A stretch of 39,881 nucleotides of DNA from Lachnospiraceae bacterium (GTDB lineage Bacteria > Bacillota > Clostridia > Lachnospirales > Lachnospiraceae), in NCBI GenBank assembly GCA_017544835.1, contig JAFYDI010000018.1, positions 1-39,881 on the forward strand, written 5' to 3'. The notes beneath the pieces are model-generated. The model was not told where the DNA came from. It did not search any database and saw nothing but the letters and a program-made list of their open reading frames with translations. A program made the position numbers and the translations under genes. This document shows, piece after piece, positions 32,006-39,881 of the stretch (position 1 is the stretch's first letter; every line of letters starts with the position of its first letter).

Positions 32006-33082
32006 TTATCTTCTTGCCATAGCTTCTTCGAAGTCCTTGGTTCCTGCGAAAATCTCGAACTTGTAAGGATTCTTGTGAAGAGCTTTGGCGCGCTTGAAGA
32101 TTACGCCTAAGCAGATGACATTGGCCGCAAGTGCCAGGATTGCTACTACACCCTGAGCTGTAGGATTAGCTGTAATACCTGCAGAAGTGAGTTCCTGTAC
32201 GGTCTTAAACTTGGTCATGTCAATTGCGGTGATACCGTGCTCCACAGCTCCTGCGTAAAGTGAAGGAAGTGTTGAGAACGGTGATGTAATCTGGAAGAGC
32301 GGGAATACCTGAGCGAACATACACCAGATTGCAAGGGTGTTGGCACGGTTCTGAATCCAGCCGCCTTTGTTCCAGAATGCATTGGCAAATGTGGGAGCAA
32401 GCAAAAGTGCCACACCACAGTACCATGTATGGGTAGGAAGGTTACAGTAAGTATACTCAAAGTTCCATACATCGTAAGCGATAATGAACCAGAAGGTCAT
32501 ATCGGGCCAGAGCATATCGTCTTTCTTCTTGGAAGAGTAGATACCCCACCAGCCTGTCATACAAAGGATGTTGAGTACGCCTGCGATAGCGTTGACAATG
32601 TTCCACCAGCCGCCGTATAACCATACGTTCTCGGAAGAGAACCACCAGCCGCCTGCCATTCCGCCTGCGTTAAAGCCGTTAACAGCAGACTCAATGTCGG
32701 AGCCGACAGCGATTAAAATGTTGATAGCAACGATTACGAAAGGCCAGGGCTTAAACCAGTCTTTCTTACCGATGCCCCATCCGTATTTAATCATCATAAA
32801 TCCTACACAGCCGATATCTGCCGCATAGAGTTTAGCGTAGTGGAACCATCCGTTCATGTAAAGAACCGTCTGATTGCTCTGCGCCCAAGCCGCACCGCTC
32901 TTGTAACCGAGAGTAGCAGCAATAAAGTAAACCGTTAAAATAATAGGTATAACGATGAATACGCACACACCGCCGACCTTTGTTCTTCTGCCGATTTCGT
33001 TCATAAGAATCAATCCGCAGAATACGAGGACGAAGCCCAGAAGCTGCATCATGGACTTATCGCCGTAAAGTTGGAAAAGCAT
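32006..33082 (-). CDS. Polytopic membrane protein, DUF5692-like
   Basis: This 358-residue protein is very hydrophobic and Trp/Tyr-rich. About nine or ten membrane helices can be drawn, starting MLFQLYGDKSMMQLLGFVLV and including segments near 42-60, 85-100, 113-130 and 305-325. The pattern resembles the DUF5692 membrane family; I know no function for it. Shine-Dalgarno AAGGAGG is well placed. It lies 40 bp downstream of hypA in the same direction, so it is probably the last gene of the hypB-flavoprotein-hypA run. It could be a transporter or a membrane partner. Confidence 0.7.
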   Translation of the reverse strand: MLFQLYGDKSMMQLLGFVLVFCGLILMNEIGRRTKVGGVCVFIVIPIILTVYFIAATLGYKSGAAWAQSNQTVLYMNGWFHYAKLYAADIGCVGFMMIKYGWGIGKKDWFKPWPFVIVAINILIAVGSDIESAVNGFNAGGMAGGWWFSSENVWLYGGWWNIVNAIAGVLNILCMTGWWGIYSSKKKDDMLWPDMTFWFIIAYDVWNFEYTYCNLPTHTWYCGVALLLAPTFANAFWNKGGWIQNRANTLAIWCMFAQVFPLFQITSPFSTLPSLYAGAVEHGITAIDMTKFKTVQELTSAGITANPTAQGVVAILALAANVICLGVIFKRAKALHKNPYKFEIFAGTKDFEEAMARR

Positions 33083-33122
33083 ATTATATCCTCCTTAATC
33101 CTTTTCTATGCATCATCGGGTT

Positions 33123-33467
33123 CTACGACCCGCTGATTTCTTTAATCATAAATTCGTTCCCCTGCTGTAAGAACGTGTGGGTACTGCCGCAATTCGGACA
33201 GGTCTTGCCGTTTTCTATGGTGTCAAAAGAAGTCTTACAGTCTTCGCAAAAAGAAATGGCTTCGATGGGCTCTATGATAAGCTCGGCCTCCTTAAGCAAA
33301 TCCGTCTTCTTGACCGCCCAGTTCCAACAGTCGGTAAGGTACTCAGGGATAACCGTCGATACCTTACCAAGCTGCAATGTTACGGAAGAAATTCCTGTCA
33401 GATTGTTCTCACGGCCCACAGCCGTGACATCGTCGATTATGTGAAAAACAACACCTAATTCATGCAT
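33123..33467 (-). CDS. hypA: Hydrogenase/nickel maturation metallochaperone HypA
   Basis: This 114-residue protein begins MHELGVVFHII; the N-terminal Met-His is the nickel site of HypA. Its zinc site has two CxxC motifs, CEDC and CPNC. HypA delivers nickel together with HypB to [NiFe] hydrogenase or other nickel enzymes. It starts 6 bp after the flavoprotein gene and has no strong Shine-Dalgarno, suggesting coupled translation. No hydrogenase subunits and no hypC, D, E or F are in the window. Confidence 0.95.
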   Translation of the reverse strand: MHELGVVFHIIDDVTAVGRENNLTGISSVTLQLGKVSTVIPEYLTDCWNWAVKKTDLLKEAELIIEPIEAISFCEDCKTSFDTIENGKTCPNCGSTHTFLQQGNEFMIKEISGS

Positions 33468-33473
33468 AATCTT

Positions 33474-36269
33474 TTATTCCCATGTTTCGTTCTTCTTAGG
33501 CTTAACGCGTACCTTGATAGCCTGCTTTAAACCGTTGGGAAGAATGTACTTAAGCTTGTCTTCGCTCTTACGCATGGTAGAAGCTTCGGGAACGTCTCTT
33601 CTTAAGTGGATGGCGTCGAATTCACAACGGGTTGTGCAAAGTCCGCAGCCTACGCACTGGTTCTGGTCCACGATTGTGGCACCGCAGCCCAGGCATCTTG
33701 CGGTTTCTTTCTTAACCTGCTCTTCTGTGAATACAAGCTTCTTGTCTCTGAAGGAAAGCTTGTCGCCTTCTTTGTATCCCGGAATCTGACGGGATGAGTT
33801 GTCGTAGCTTTCAACAGAGATATCGTCCTTGTTAAGCTCAACGTAAAAGTTCTGGTTACGTCCGATGGTAAGTGAAGCGTGAGGCTGTACGAATCTGTGG
33901 ATTGATGTAGCTGCTTCTTTACCTGCCGCAATAGCATCTATCGCGAACTTAGGACCTGTATATACGTCACCGCCTACGAAAATATCGGGTTCAGCGGTCT
34001 GATATGTCTTAGCGTCCGCAACGGCACCGTTACCTCTGCCAAGCTCAACCTTGGAGCCTGCAAGTAAGTCGCCCCATACGATGCTCTGTCCGACCGCGAG
34101 AACGATGTGCTTACAATCGATTCTCATGGTGTCGTTCTCATCGTACTGAGGATTGAATCTGCCGTCTGCATCCTTAACGCTGGTACATTTCTTGAAGGTA
34201 ATGCCGCATACAGCGCCGGCCTCGTCTAAGTGAATCTCCTTGGGACCCCAGCCGCCGTGGAACTCTACTCCGTCCTCTTCGGCTTCTGCGATTTCGTATA
34301 CAGCTGCAGGCATAATGTCTCTTGTCTCAAGAGATACCTGAGTAACCTTAGGTGCGCCTACTCTTACGGCGTCGCGTGAGCAGTCGATGGCAACGTTACC
34401 GCCGCCGATTACCACTACATCACCCTTGATGTCGTAAGATTCGTTGGCATTGACTTCACGAAGGAAATCAACTGCGGTGACAACGCCCTTACCGTCTTCA
34501 CCCGCTACTCCTACTTTACGACCGCCCTGGCAACCGATTGCTATATAGAATGCCTTGTAGCCCTGAGCGCGAAGCTCATCAAGAGTAATGTCCTTGCCTA
34601 CTTCTACGCCGCACTTAAACTCAACGCCCATAATGCGCATGATTTCAACTTCGGCATCGATAACGCTCTTTTCAAGCTTGTAGGATGGAATACCGTAGGT
34701 AAGCATACCGCCGGGACGTGCATTCTTCTCAAATACGGTAGGTCTGTAGCCTCTCTCTGCAATGTAGTAGGCACAGGAAAGACCTGCGGGACCCGCACCG
34801 ATAATGGCAATCTTTTCTTCGAACTCGCCGACAACCTTGGGAATAACCTTCTTAGGTATAAATCTGGTCTCTGCATCAAGGTCCTTCATCGCAATAAACT
34901 TCTTAACTTCATCGATTGCGATTGCTTCGTCGATGGTGCCTCTTGTACATGCATCCTCACAACGACGGTTACAGATGTGACCGCAGATTGCGGGAAGCGG
35001 ATTGTTCTTCTTAATAAGTGCCAAAGCCTCTGTGTACTTACCCTGTGAAGCGAGCTTCAAATAGCCCTGAACAGCGATGTGTGCGGGGCAGGCTGTCTTA
35101 CAAGGTGCGGTACCTGACTTATGGGTTTCGATTCTGTTGTTGTCTCTGTAATCCCAGTCCCAGTCATCCTTGCTCCAAGGCTTGTCGGAAGGAAGTAAGT
35201 GCTTGGGATACTTAACGTCGGTTCCGTCTTTCTTACAAAGCTTCTGGCCAAGGGATAATGCACCGGCAGGACATACTTCTACGCAACGTCCGCAGGCAAC
35301 ACATTTTTCTTTGTCCACGTGAGCCCTGTAGGCTGAAGCCGACATGTTGGGTGTGTTAAATAACTGTGATGTACGAAGTGCATAGCACACGTTAACGTTA
35401 CAGTTACAGATAGCGAAAATCTTGTTCTCACCGTCGATATTGGTAATCTGGTGTACGAAACCGTTCTCCTCACCTTTCTTAAGAATCTCGAGAGCTTCTT
35501 CCTTGGTGATGTAACGTCCGCCCTTGCCGGTCTCGACTACGTAATCGGCCATGTCGCCCACAGCGATACACCAGTCGTGGAAGTCATCCGCACAACCTTC
35601 ATCATAGGTCATGCGTGAACGACGACACGAGCAAGGAGATGCTGCGTACTTGCCATCATACTTGTCAAGCCAGTGAGAAATCTTCTCGATGGATATTGCT
35701 TCGTTGCACATATCCACTTCTTTCTCAACGGGAATAACGTGCATGCCGATGCCGGCTCCGCCTGCGGGTACCATAGGGGTAACCTTCTCAAGGGGGAGTC
35801 TTGTCATATGTTCAAAGAACATACCAAGCTCGGGATGCTCGTCAATAAGTTTAAGGTTCATGTTGGAGAACTCACCGGAGCCGGGCACGAACATGGGAAG
35901 TACCCACTGTTTCTCGTGCTTGTCATTCTCCCAGTTGTACTCAACAAGACCTGTGTAAGCAATCTTGTCAAGCATCTTGGTAAGCTCTTCATCAGACATT
36001 CCGGAACTCTTCTTTAAATCTTCGAAGGTCTTAGGCTGTCTGATAGCCTTGAAATTGTCGATAACAAACTTGGCAATGTTATCGTCGTCGTAACATAAAA
36101 TACGCACTGCCCAGTATTCGGGATCGTCCTTGGTCACTTTGTGAAACTTAAGCTTAATCGGAATACGATCCGTTATGAGGGCACCAAGCTTTGCAATGTT
36201 TTCCTTAATAGGCTCGTTTACGTCAACGTAATCGGGTCTTAAGGGGTAATTGGGATCTTTACCTGCCAT
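33474..36269 (-). CDS. Multi-cluster Fe-S flavoprotein with GltD-like core
   Basis: This 931-residue cytoplasmic redox protein has an N-terminal region (about 1-310) with helix-turn-helix-like and Cys-rich segments (CSCRR near 213, CNCNVNVC near 288). A 4Fe-4S motif CVACGRCVEVCP (about 323-333) follows. The GltD-like core (about 385-830) has CKTACPAHI and CGHICNRRCEDAC, the FAD-binding IGAGPAGLSCAYYI and the NAD(P)-binding VVIGGGNVAIDCSRDA. C-terminal cluster motifs are CLGCG and CVGCGLCTTRC. The core suggests NAD(P)H-ferredoxin-type electron transfer. It lies between hypB and hypA in one direction. Substrate unknown; it is not a normal glutamate synthase subunit because of the extra ends. 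Confidence 0.85.
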   Translation of the reverse strand: MAGKDPNYPLRPDYVDVNEPIKENIAKLGALITDRIPIKLKFHKVTKDDPEYWAVRILCYDDDNIAKFVIDNFKAIRQPKTFEDLKKSSGMSDEELTKMLDKIAYTGLVEYNWENDKHEKQWVLPMFVPGSGEFSNMNLKLIDEHPELGMFFEHMTRLPLEKVTPMVPAGGAGIGMHVIPVEKEVDMCNEAISIEKISHWLDKYDGKYAASPCSCRRSRMTYDEGCADDFHDWCIAVGDMADYVVETGKGGRYITKEEALEILKKGEENGFVHQITNIDGENKIFAICNCNVNVCYALRTSQLFNTPNMSASAYRAHVDKEKCVACGRCVEVCPAGALSLGQKLCKKDGTDVKYPKHLLPSDKPWSKDDWDWDYRDNNRIETHKSGTAPCKTACPAHIAVQGYLKLASQGKYTEALALIKKNNPLPAICGHICNRRCEDACTRGTIDEAIAIDEVKKFIAMKDLDAETRFIPKKVIPKVVGEFEEKIAIIGAGPAGLSCAYYIAERGYRPTVFEKNARPGGMLTYGIPSYKLEKSVIDAEVEIMRIMGVEFKCGVEVGKDITLDELRAQGYKAFYIAIGCQGGRKVGVAGEDGKGVVTAVDFLREVNANESYDIKGDVVVIGGGNVAIDCSRDAVRVGAPKVTQVSLETRDIMPAAVYEIAEAEEDGVEFHGGWGPKEIHLDEAGAVCGITFKKCTSVKDADGRFNPQYDENDTMRIDCKHIVLAVGQSIVWGDLLAGSKVELGRGNGAVADAKTYQTAEPDIFVGGDVYTGPKFAIDAIAAGKEAATSIHRFVQPHASLTIGRNQNFYVELNKDDISVESYDNSSRQIPGYKEGDKLSFRDKKLVFTEEQVKKETARCLGCGATIVDQNQCVGCGLCTTRCEFDAIHLRRDVPEASTMRKSEDKLKYILPNGLKQAIKVRVKPKKNETWE

Positions 36270-36340
36270 TCATATCCTCCTAACTCTAACCTAACAATTT
36301 AACTGTACTTGCCTTGTAAGCCCCATGGACTTATTCCGGC

Positions 36341-37012
36341 TTACCCTTTATTAATCCGAATTTCTTCTTCCAACCATTTCACAAATTCGTCGACTCCCTC
36401 GCCGGTCTTCGCGCAAATCGGAATGACCTTCGCATTGGGGTTACGAAGCTTTATGTTCTCCTTACATTTCTCCAAGTTGAAGTCAAAATAAGGCATAACA
36501 TCAATTTTGTTAATCAGTACCACATCACAGATAGAAAACATGAGTGGGTACTTAAGCGGCTTATCGTCGCCTTCGGGTACCGAAAGAATCATTGCGTTCT
36601 TGGTCGCACCCGTATCAAACTCTGCGGGACACACAAGGTTACCCACATTCTCTAGTATAGCAAAGTCCACCTTACCATCTATTAACTCGTCAAGACCTTG
36701 TCTCGTCATGCCCGCATCCAGGTGGCACATACCGCCTGTATGAAGCTGAATTGACTTAACTCCGGTCTCCTTGGCAATAGCGATTGCATCAACGTCCGAG
36801 TCGATGTCCGCCTCCATAACACCTATGTTGTGGGTGTATTTCATGCGGTTGATGGTAGCTTTAAGGGTAGTGGTCTTACCGCTTCCGGGAGAAGACATAA
36901 GGTTCAAAAGAAAGATGCCCTTAGACCTAAGCTCTTCTCTTAACTTGTCTGCTTCTCTGTCGTTGCTTTCGTATACGCTTTTCTTAATTTCTATTACTTT
37001 AACAGCGTCCAT
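36341..37012 (-). CDS. hypB: Hydrogenase/nickel maturation GTPase HypB
   Basis: This 223-residue SIMIBI-class GTPase has the P-loop SSPGSGKTTTLKAT (about 41-54), a switch Asp in MEADIDSDVDA, and HTGGMCHLDAGM and ENVGNLVCPAEFD with the conserved metal-site Cys and His. It has no His-rich N-terminal stretch, so it should not store nickel. HypB uses GTP to drive nickel insertion with HypA. It is first in the run hypB-flavoprotein-hypA-DUF5692. A hairpin lies in its leader at 37029-37050. Confidence 0.95.
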   Translation of the reverse strand: MDAVKVIEIKKSVYESNDREADKLREELRSKGIFLLNLMSSPGSGKTTTLKATINRMKYTHNIGVMEADIDSDVDAIAIAKETGVKSIQLHTGGMCHLDAGMTRQGLDELIDGKVDFAILENVGNLVCPAEFDTGATKNAMILSVPEGDDKPLKYPLMFSICDVVLINKIDVMPYFDFNLEKCKENIKLRNPNAKVIPICAKTGEGVDEFVKWLEEEIRINKG

Positions 37013-37028
37013 AGCTCCTCCTATCAGC

Positions 37029-37050
37029 CCGGTGCTTCACTGTGCACCGG
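37029..37050 (-). other. Hairpin in the hypB leader
   Basis: Perfect 7-bp stem CCGGTGC/GCACCGG with an 8-nt loop. No T run follows on the minus strand; the hypB Shine-Dalgarno AGGAGG comes next. It is either a 3' end barrier for the upstream symporter mRNA or a translation control element. Confidence 0.45.
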
Positions 37051-37084
37051 TATTAGTAGTAAAGTAAGCCCCACCCCATGTACA

Positions 37085-38548
37085 TTAATTTGCTTTTGCT
37101 TTAATCTCCTCGCAGATTTCCACGTATCTCTTCTCGTCAATCTTGTAGAATCTTCTGTAAAGGATTACAGAGATTAACATGAAGCAGCAAGGTACGAGTG
37201 TCATGGCAAGAAGCAAACCGTTCTTTTGGCCGTTTGAAACCGAAGCCACAACTTCTGCAATCTTAGCTGCCTTAACTTCAGCAGTAATCTCGCTCTTCTC
37301 CGCAGCGGTTTCAAGGTCTGAGATAGCGTTTGTATACTGAGTAACCTTGCAGATAAGGTATGAAACCGTTGTGATTATTACGGTAAAAGAACTTGCCATC
37401 TTGGTAAGGAAAGGTCTCATGGAAGTAATAATCGCTTCGTCTCTGGTACCGTGCTTAAGCTCGTTGTACTCAACAGTGTTGATAATCGAAATCATCATGA
37501 TTAAGTAAAGTCCGTACTGACCGAGGTTAGCAAGCATGAAGCCGCCTGTAAGTATCCAGAACTTAACCATTGTTGCGGGCATTAAGAAGCCTGCGCCAAT
37601 CTGCATAAGGTATCCTACTGTAGCTACGGTACCCATCATGAATACCATTCTCTGTCTGTGGAACTTCTTGCTGAGCGTAGGATAAAGAATCATAAGCACT
37701 GCGGTTGCTGCCATACCGATGGTCTGGAATGTGCCGTAAAGTCCGCCTTCGTAGCCGAATTCAAAGTAAATATAGTTGGCACCTACGCCGCCGAGAACGA
37801 TACCGTTACCGATCTGCTGAAGTAAGAAAATAAGGCAGATCCAAAGGAGCTGGTCGTTACCGCCGATGGTGGTGATAATCTTTTTAAAGCTTACCTTCGG
37901 AGCGGCTTTGGCCATATCGTCTCTGTTTTCTTTAACTCCGAAGAGTGTAAAAAGAATGAACAAAGGAGTAAGTATGCAGATAATAAGTGCGATACGTCCG
38001 TATGCAATCTTAGTGGTGCCGCCGAGTGCGAATTCACCTGCTGTAAATACAGGGATAAGTACTGAAGCAAGAGTACCGCCGATACCTGCGAAAAGTGTGG
38101 CGCGGGCAGTGAAAGCGTTTCTCTTGTCGGCATCTTTGGAAAGGGCGGGAACCATTCCCCAGTAGGAAATGTCGTGCATGGTGTAAGTAATGCTGTACAT
38201 AAAGTAAATTACACCAAAGAACACTATAAAGTTCCAGCCTGTAAGGTCTGTGTTAAATGCAAGGTATACCACGATACTGGTCGAAAGAATACCTATCAAA
38301 AGCCAGGGCTTAAACTTACCCCATTTTGAACGTGTACGCTCGATAATGTTACCCATAATCGGGTCGTTTAAAGCATCAAATACACGCGCTGCTACCATGA
38401 TAGCCGTTACTGCGGTAAGCTGTGCGGGTGTTAAGTTTCTTGTGTAAAGGATGTATAACATAATATAGTTCGTAAAGAGCGAATATATCATGTCCCTTCC
38501 CACGGTACCCAGGGGGTAGAAAAGCATGTTTTTCTTTTCCTGATTCAT
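37085..38548 (-). CDS. GPH-family sugar:cation symporter
   Basis: This 487-residue protein has 12 predicted membrane helices and the marks of the glycoside-pentoside-hexuronide family. These are the N-terminal FYPLGTVGRDMIYSLFTNYI, DALNDPIMGNIIERTRSKWGKFKPW, and the cytoplasmic loop EYNELKHGTRDEAIITSM. The start at 38548 is chosen because GGAGG lies 8 nt upstream; an upstream in-frame start at 38563 has no site. It is 19 bp downstream of the alpha-galactosidase gene, so it probably imports melibiose, raffinose-type sugars or galactosides with a cation. Confidence 0.93.
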   Translation of the reverse strand: MNQEKKNMLFYPLGTVGRDMIYSLFTNYIMLYILYTRNLTPAQLTAVTAIMVAARVFDALNDPIMGNIIERTRSKWGKFKPWLLIGILSTSIVVYLAFNTDLTGWNFIVFFGVIYFMYSITYTMHDISYWGMVPALSKDADKRNAFTARATLFAGIGGTLASVLIPVFTAGEFALGGTTKIAYGRIALIICILTPLFILFTLFGVKENRDDMAKAAPKVSFKKIITTIGGNDQLLWICLIFLLQQIGNGIVLGGVGANYIYFEFGYEGGLYGTFQTIGMAATAVLMILYPTLSKKFHRQRMVFMMGTVATVGYLMQIGAGFLMPATMVKFWILTGGFMLANLGQYGLYLIMMISIINTVEYNELKHGTRDEAIITSMRPFLTKMASSFTVIITTVSYLICKVTQYTNAISDLETAAEKSEITAEVKAAKIAEVVASVSNGQKNGLLLAMTLVPCCFMLISVILYRRFYKIDEKRYVEICEEIKAKAN

Positions 38549-38567
38549 TGTCATATCCTCCAATACA

Positions 38568-39881
38568 TTAATCTATACTCTCAATAAAGTACATTCTTGA
38601 TGAAAAATCCTGGAACAGTCTGGTCTCTGCATTGTAGCCCGTTCCACCGAAAGCCTGCGTAAGCTTGATGCCCACGTTGTTAAGGAACGCTCCGCTTACC
38701 TTGTAGTCCTCAATCTCGCCGTCCATCTTCACAAACTTAGCTATGGCGTTGTGCATAAGCGAATCCTGCTTAACATGCACGGGAGCCACCTGATTGACTA
38801 AGCTTCCGAACTGCTTGATGTTGTGGCGAATCTGAACGTTGTATACATGGTATGTCATGTCATCCGCAAGGCCCACAGTCTTAATCTTCTTGTAGAAGTC
38901 GTTGGGGTTACAAAGCCCGTTCCAGATCATGGTAACCGCTTTCTTTTTATCGGGTGAAACCACCATCCACTGAGTGTCGCTTACTCTGTAGAAATCACCG
39001 CCAAAGAAAACGTCGCGCCACTCCTTATATGTCTCAATCTGAGCCTTAATTGCCTTAAAATCCTCTGCGCTGCATTCGCAAAGATTGATTTCGTATCCCA
39101 GAACTCCGAAGGCTGCCACGTTAAAGCGCGTATCCAAAGGAGTGTTCCTAAGCGTCTGATGATTGGGGCACGCAGACACATGTGCGGTGACCGTAGACAT
39201 CGGATATCCGTAGCTGTAGCCTGTCTGGATGAAGGTGCGCTCATACGCGTCCGAGTCATCGCTTCCCCAGGTCTGAGGCATGTAGGCCGTCATGCCAAGG
39301 TCAAACCTGTTACCGCCGGATGCGCAGTTTTCAAAGAGCACATCGGGGAATTCTTCCGTAAGTGTCTTAAGTATGTCGTAAAGTCCGAGGACGTATCTGT
39401 GAGCTACTTCACCCTGTCTCTCCGGAGGAAGTGCCTTGGAATATACATCCGAGAACATTCTGTTCATGTCCCACTTAATGTAGCTTACGCCTTTAGAGCC
39501 TATGACGCGGCGCATGGAAGTCTTAACGTATTCACATACTTCGGGCTGTGTTAAGTCAAGTATCATCTGGTTGCGTCCCGGTGAGTTATCGCGTCCCGGA
39601 ACCGTCATGGCATATTCGGGATGAGCCTTGAACAAATCGCTCTTCTCGCTTATCATTTCGGGTTCAACCCAGATACCGAAGTCAAGACCTATATCTCTAA
39701 CCTTCTTAGCAAGTCCTTCTATGCCGCCCGGAAGCTTCTTCTTGTCTTCAACCCAGTCGCCTAAGGATGTGGTGTCGTCATTACGGCCCTTGAACCATCC
39801 GTCGTCCATTACAAGGAGCTCAACACCGGCTTCTTTGGCCTTTTTGGCTAGGCTTAAGATTCGTGATTCGCTGATATTAAA
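38568..39881 (-). CDS. GH36 alpha-galactosidase, C-terminal part (cut by window edge)
   Basis: The frame is open to the right edge, so the N-terminal part is missing and the ATG at 39809 is internal. The visible 437 codons cover the catalytic half. VMDDGWFKGRNDDTTSLGDW and IWVEPEMIS are typical of GH36, the nucleophile Asp lies in YIKWDMNR, and the acid/base Asp lies in WGSDDSDAYER. CASGGNRFD and the C-terminal beta domain follow. It hydrolyses terminal alpha-galactosyl residues, as in raffinose, stachyose and melibiose. It is probably cytoplasmic, fed by the symporter gene next to it. Confidence 0.95.
   Translation of the reverse strand, partial: FNISESRILSLAKKAKEAGVELLVMDDGWFKGRNDDTTSLGDWVEDKKKLPGGIEGLAKKVRDIGLDFGIWVEPEMISEKSDLFKAHPEYAMTVPGRDNSPGRNQMILDLTQPEVCEYVKTSMRRVIGSKGVSYIKWDMNRMFSDVYSKALPPERQGEVAHRYVLGLYDILKTLTEEFPDVLFENCASGGNRFDLGMTAYMPQTWGSDDSDAYERTFIQTGYSYGYPMSTVTAHVSACPNHQTLRNTPLDTRFNVAAFGVLGYEINLCECSAEDFKAIKAQIETYKEWRDVFFGGDFYRVSDTQWMVVSPDKKKAVTMIWNGLCNPNDFYKKIKTVGLADDMTYHVYNVQIRHNIKQFGSLVNQVAPVHVKQDSLMHNAIAKFVKMDGEIEDYKVSGAFLNNVGIKLTQAFGGTGYNAETRLFQDFSSRMYFIESID

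Noticed and set aside
37029-37050. Rho-independent terminator for the GPH symporter gene
   Set aside because: The hairpin lies upstream of the symporter stop in the wrong place for it, and no T run follows on the minus strand. It belongs to the hypB leader.

Overview
The window looks like chromosome from an anaerobic, plant-polysaccharide-degrading Firmicute, most likely a Lachnospiraceae member of the Butyrivibrio type. This is inferred from protein content: class III ribonucleotide reductase with NrdR boxes, GH51, GH16, GH36 and GH77 enzymes, a GPH sugar symporter, a PurF-like paralogue and small Lachnospiraceae-type membrane proteins. No phage, plasmid or transposase genes were seen. Almost every gene is on the minus strand; the exceptions are the cut-off gene at the left edge and the PurF-like gene.

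Layout. 1-416: 3' end of an unrecognised plus-strand gene. 417-1022: non-coding DNA with two terminators and a four-unit inverted-repeat array (family A). 1023-3160: a C39-like cysteine-peptidase gene downstream of malQ, whose catalytic nucleophile position is Asn. 3298-3368: tRNA-Trp. 3432-6022: arabinofuranosidase and LacI-type regulator with promoter and operator. 6019-9832: clpC-radA. 9833-10276: the first family B array. 10277-16449: a large anchored GH16 protein and an SH3 protein. 16433-20598: zinc-ribbon gene, purD, purN, purM, purE and a small membrane protein. 20661-22276: pyrE and pyrF. 22348-24735: nrdD with NrdR boxes. 24994-26055: a TPR lipoprotein. 26251-27663: a PurF-like protein without the Cys nucleophile. 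27706-27933: the second family B array. 27982-29934: RmlC-like epimerase, P-loop kinase-like protein and YdcF-like protein. 30011-30157: a 48-residue membrane protein. 30263-31780: an acidic repeat protein. 31873-31968: a palindrome and a pseudoknot-capable terminator. 32006-37012: DUF5692-like membrane protein, hypA, a 931-residue Fe-S flavoprotein and hypB. 37085-39881: GPH symporter and a partial GH36 alpha-galactosidase.

How the genes work together. Three loci handle plant or storage glycans: arabinofuranosidase with its regulator, the anchored GH16 enzyme, and alpha-galactosidase with its symporter. The purE-M-N-D run and pyrF-pyrE supply nucleotides, and nrdD makes deoxynucleotides under NrdR control. 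hypA and hypB flank a multi-cluster flavoprotein with no hydrogenase in view.

The most unusual signal is non-coding. Three intergenic arrays each hold four units of 36-37 bp, with 8-10 bp terminal inverted repeats around a variable core of about 18-20 bp. Two arrays share the arm TTATCCCAA and nearly identical unit spacing (70, 51-52, 71), so they are diverged copies of one composite element of about 230 bp. The third uses an unrelated arm, TTGACTAA, but has the same four-unit plan. I do not recognise this as a described element.
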